Positions 33,680 to 34,003 of a DNA stretch of 34,003 bases are shown one piece after another. Both the position numbers and the translations under genes were made by a program. Source of the DNA: an uncultured Acetatifactor sp. Its GTDB lineage: Bacteria > Bacillota > Clostridia > Lachnospirales > Lachnospiraceae. The notes below the pieces were generated by a model. The model saw only the letters and a list, made by a program, of their open reading frames with translations. It did not search any database and was not told the DNA's origin. Each line of letters begins with the position of its first letter. The first letter of the stretch is position 1. Location: positions 49,149 to 83,151 of the forward strand of contig CAJUAB010000021.1 of assembly GCA_910583845.1 (NCBI GenBank), written 5' to 3'.

Positions 33680-34003
33680 TATCTTCAGACTTACGTCCCC
33701 ATGCATACCGCCGGTATGCAGCCTCAGCCTATGCAAAACCGGTCTGCGCCTGCCTCGGACTTGCGCCCCCCTGTATATCGCCGGTATACAGTCTCAGCCT
33801 ATGCAAAACCGGTCTGCGCCTGCCTCGGACTTGCCCCCCCTGTATATCGCCGGTATACAGTCTCAGCCTATGCAAAACCGGTCTGCGCCTGCCTCGGACT
33901 TGTTTCCACATGTATACCGCCGGTGTACAGCCTCAACCTATGCACAAACGGTCTGCGCCTGCCTCGGACTTGTTTCCACATGTATACCGCCGGTGTACAG
34001 CCT
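33680..34003. repeat. Tandem array of about 70-bp units upstream of recQ
   Basis: Repeats of 69-70 bp run from about 33680 past the window end (common point ATGCAAAACC at 33731, 33801, 33870, 33940). Each unit has a short palindrome centred on CGCCGG (GCATACC-GCC-GGTATGC in the first, GTATATC-GCC-GGTATAC or GTATACC-GCC-GGTGTAC in others), then CAGCCTATGCAAAACC and TCTGCGCCTGCCTCGGACTT. At least five units are visible. They lie directly upstream of the recQ start, leaving under 50 bp for a promoter unless it lies inside the array. Confidence 0.85.

Overview
The window looks like a chromosome segment of a motile, Gram-positive, low-oxygen Firmicute, most likely a Clostridia/Lachnospiraceae-type bacterium. 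The evidence is the flagellar gene set (FlgM, FlgN, two FlgK, FlgL, FliW, CsrA, FlaG, FliD, FliS and a FliT-like protein), a GH25 lysozyme with SH3b domains, strong AGGAGG ribosome sites and a sigma-D-type promoter. Nearly all genes are on the minus strand, so the transcription order runs from right to left. No rRNA, tRNA, CRISPR or transposase was seen.

Layout from left to right. 1-686: no intact gene, only protein-like fragments and hairpins. 687-4780 (minus): GH25 lysozyme, NUDIX hydrolase, a membrane-anchored MerR regulator with its own 19-bp-spacer promoter, a YbjQ-family protein and a YhfC-type intramembrane protease. 4781-5356: two copies of a dispersed hairpin element. 5357-6277 (plus): the only confident plus-strand gene of the left half, an HTH-XRE domain fused to a truncated cytoplasmic domain of the flagellar export gate FlhA. 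6358-17217 (minus): the late flagellar cluster flgM-flgN-flgK-flgK-flgL-fliW-csrA, then flaG-fliD-fliS-fliT-like. 17412-23386 (minus): an HD-GYP response regulator, a FapA/DUF342 protein with unusual N-terminal repeats, and a hybrid histidine kinase. 23463-27090 (minus): a heterodimeric ABC exporter. 27091-29704: dispersed elements, one small secreted protein gene and an 81/82-bp tandem array. 29705-33632 (minus): a PD-(D/E)XK-like protein and a RecQ helicase with a 50-residue repeat linker. 33680-34003: a 70-bp tandem array that continues past the window.

How the genes fit together. The flagellar cluster encodes the proteins that assemble after the hook: junction proteins, filament cap, their export chaperones (FlgN, FliS, FliT-like), the anti-sigma factor FlgM, and the FliW/CsrA pair that couples flagellin level to translation. 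FlhA's cytoplasmic domain is the known docking site for FlgN, FliS and FliT with their cargo. A DNA-binding protein carrying that domain, encoded convergently against fliD-fliS-fliT, is therefore the most striking item here. I infer that it is a regulator (or decoy) that reads the state of chaperone-substrate complexes, adding a third assembly checkpoint beside FlgM/sigma-D and FliW/CsrA. The window also has four unrelated repeat families, several with conserved hairpin potential.
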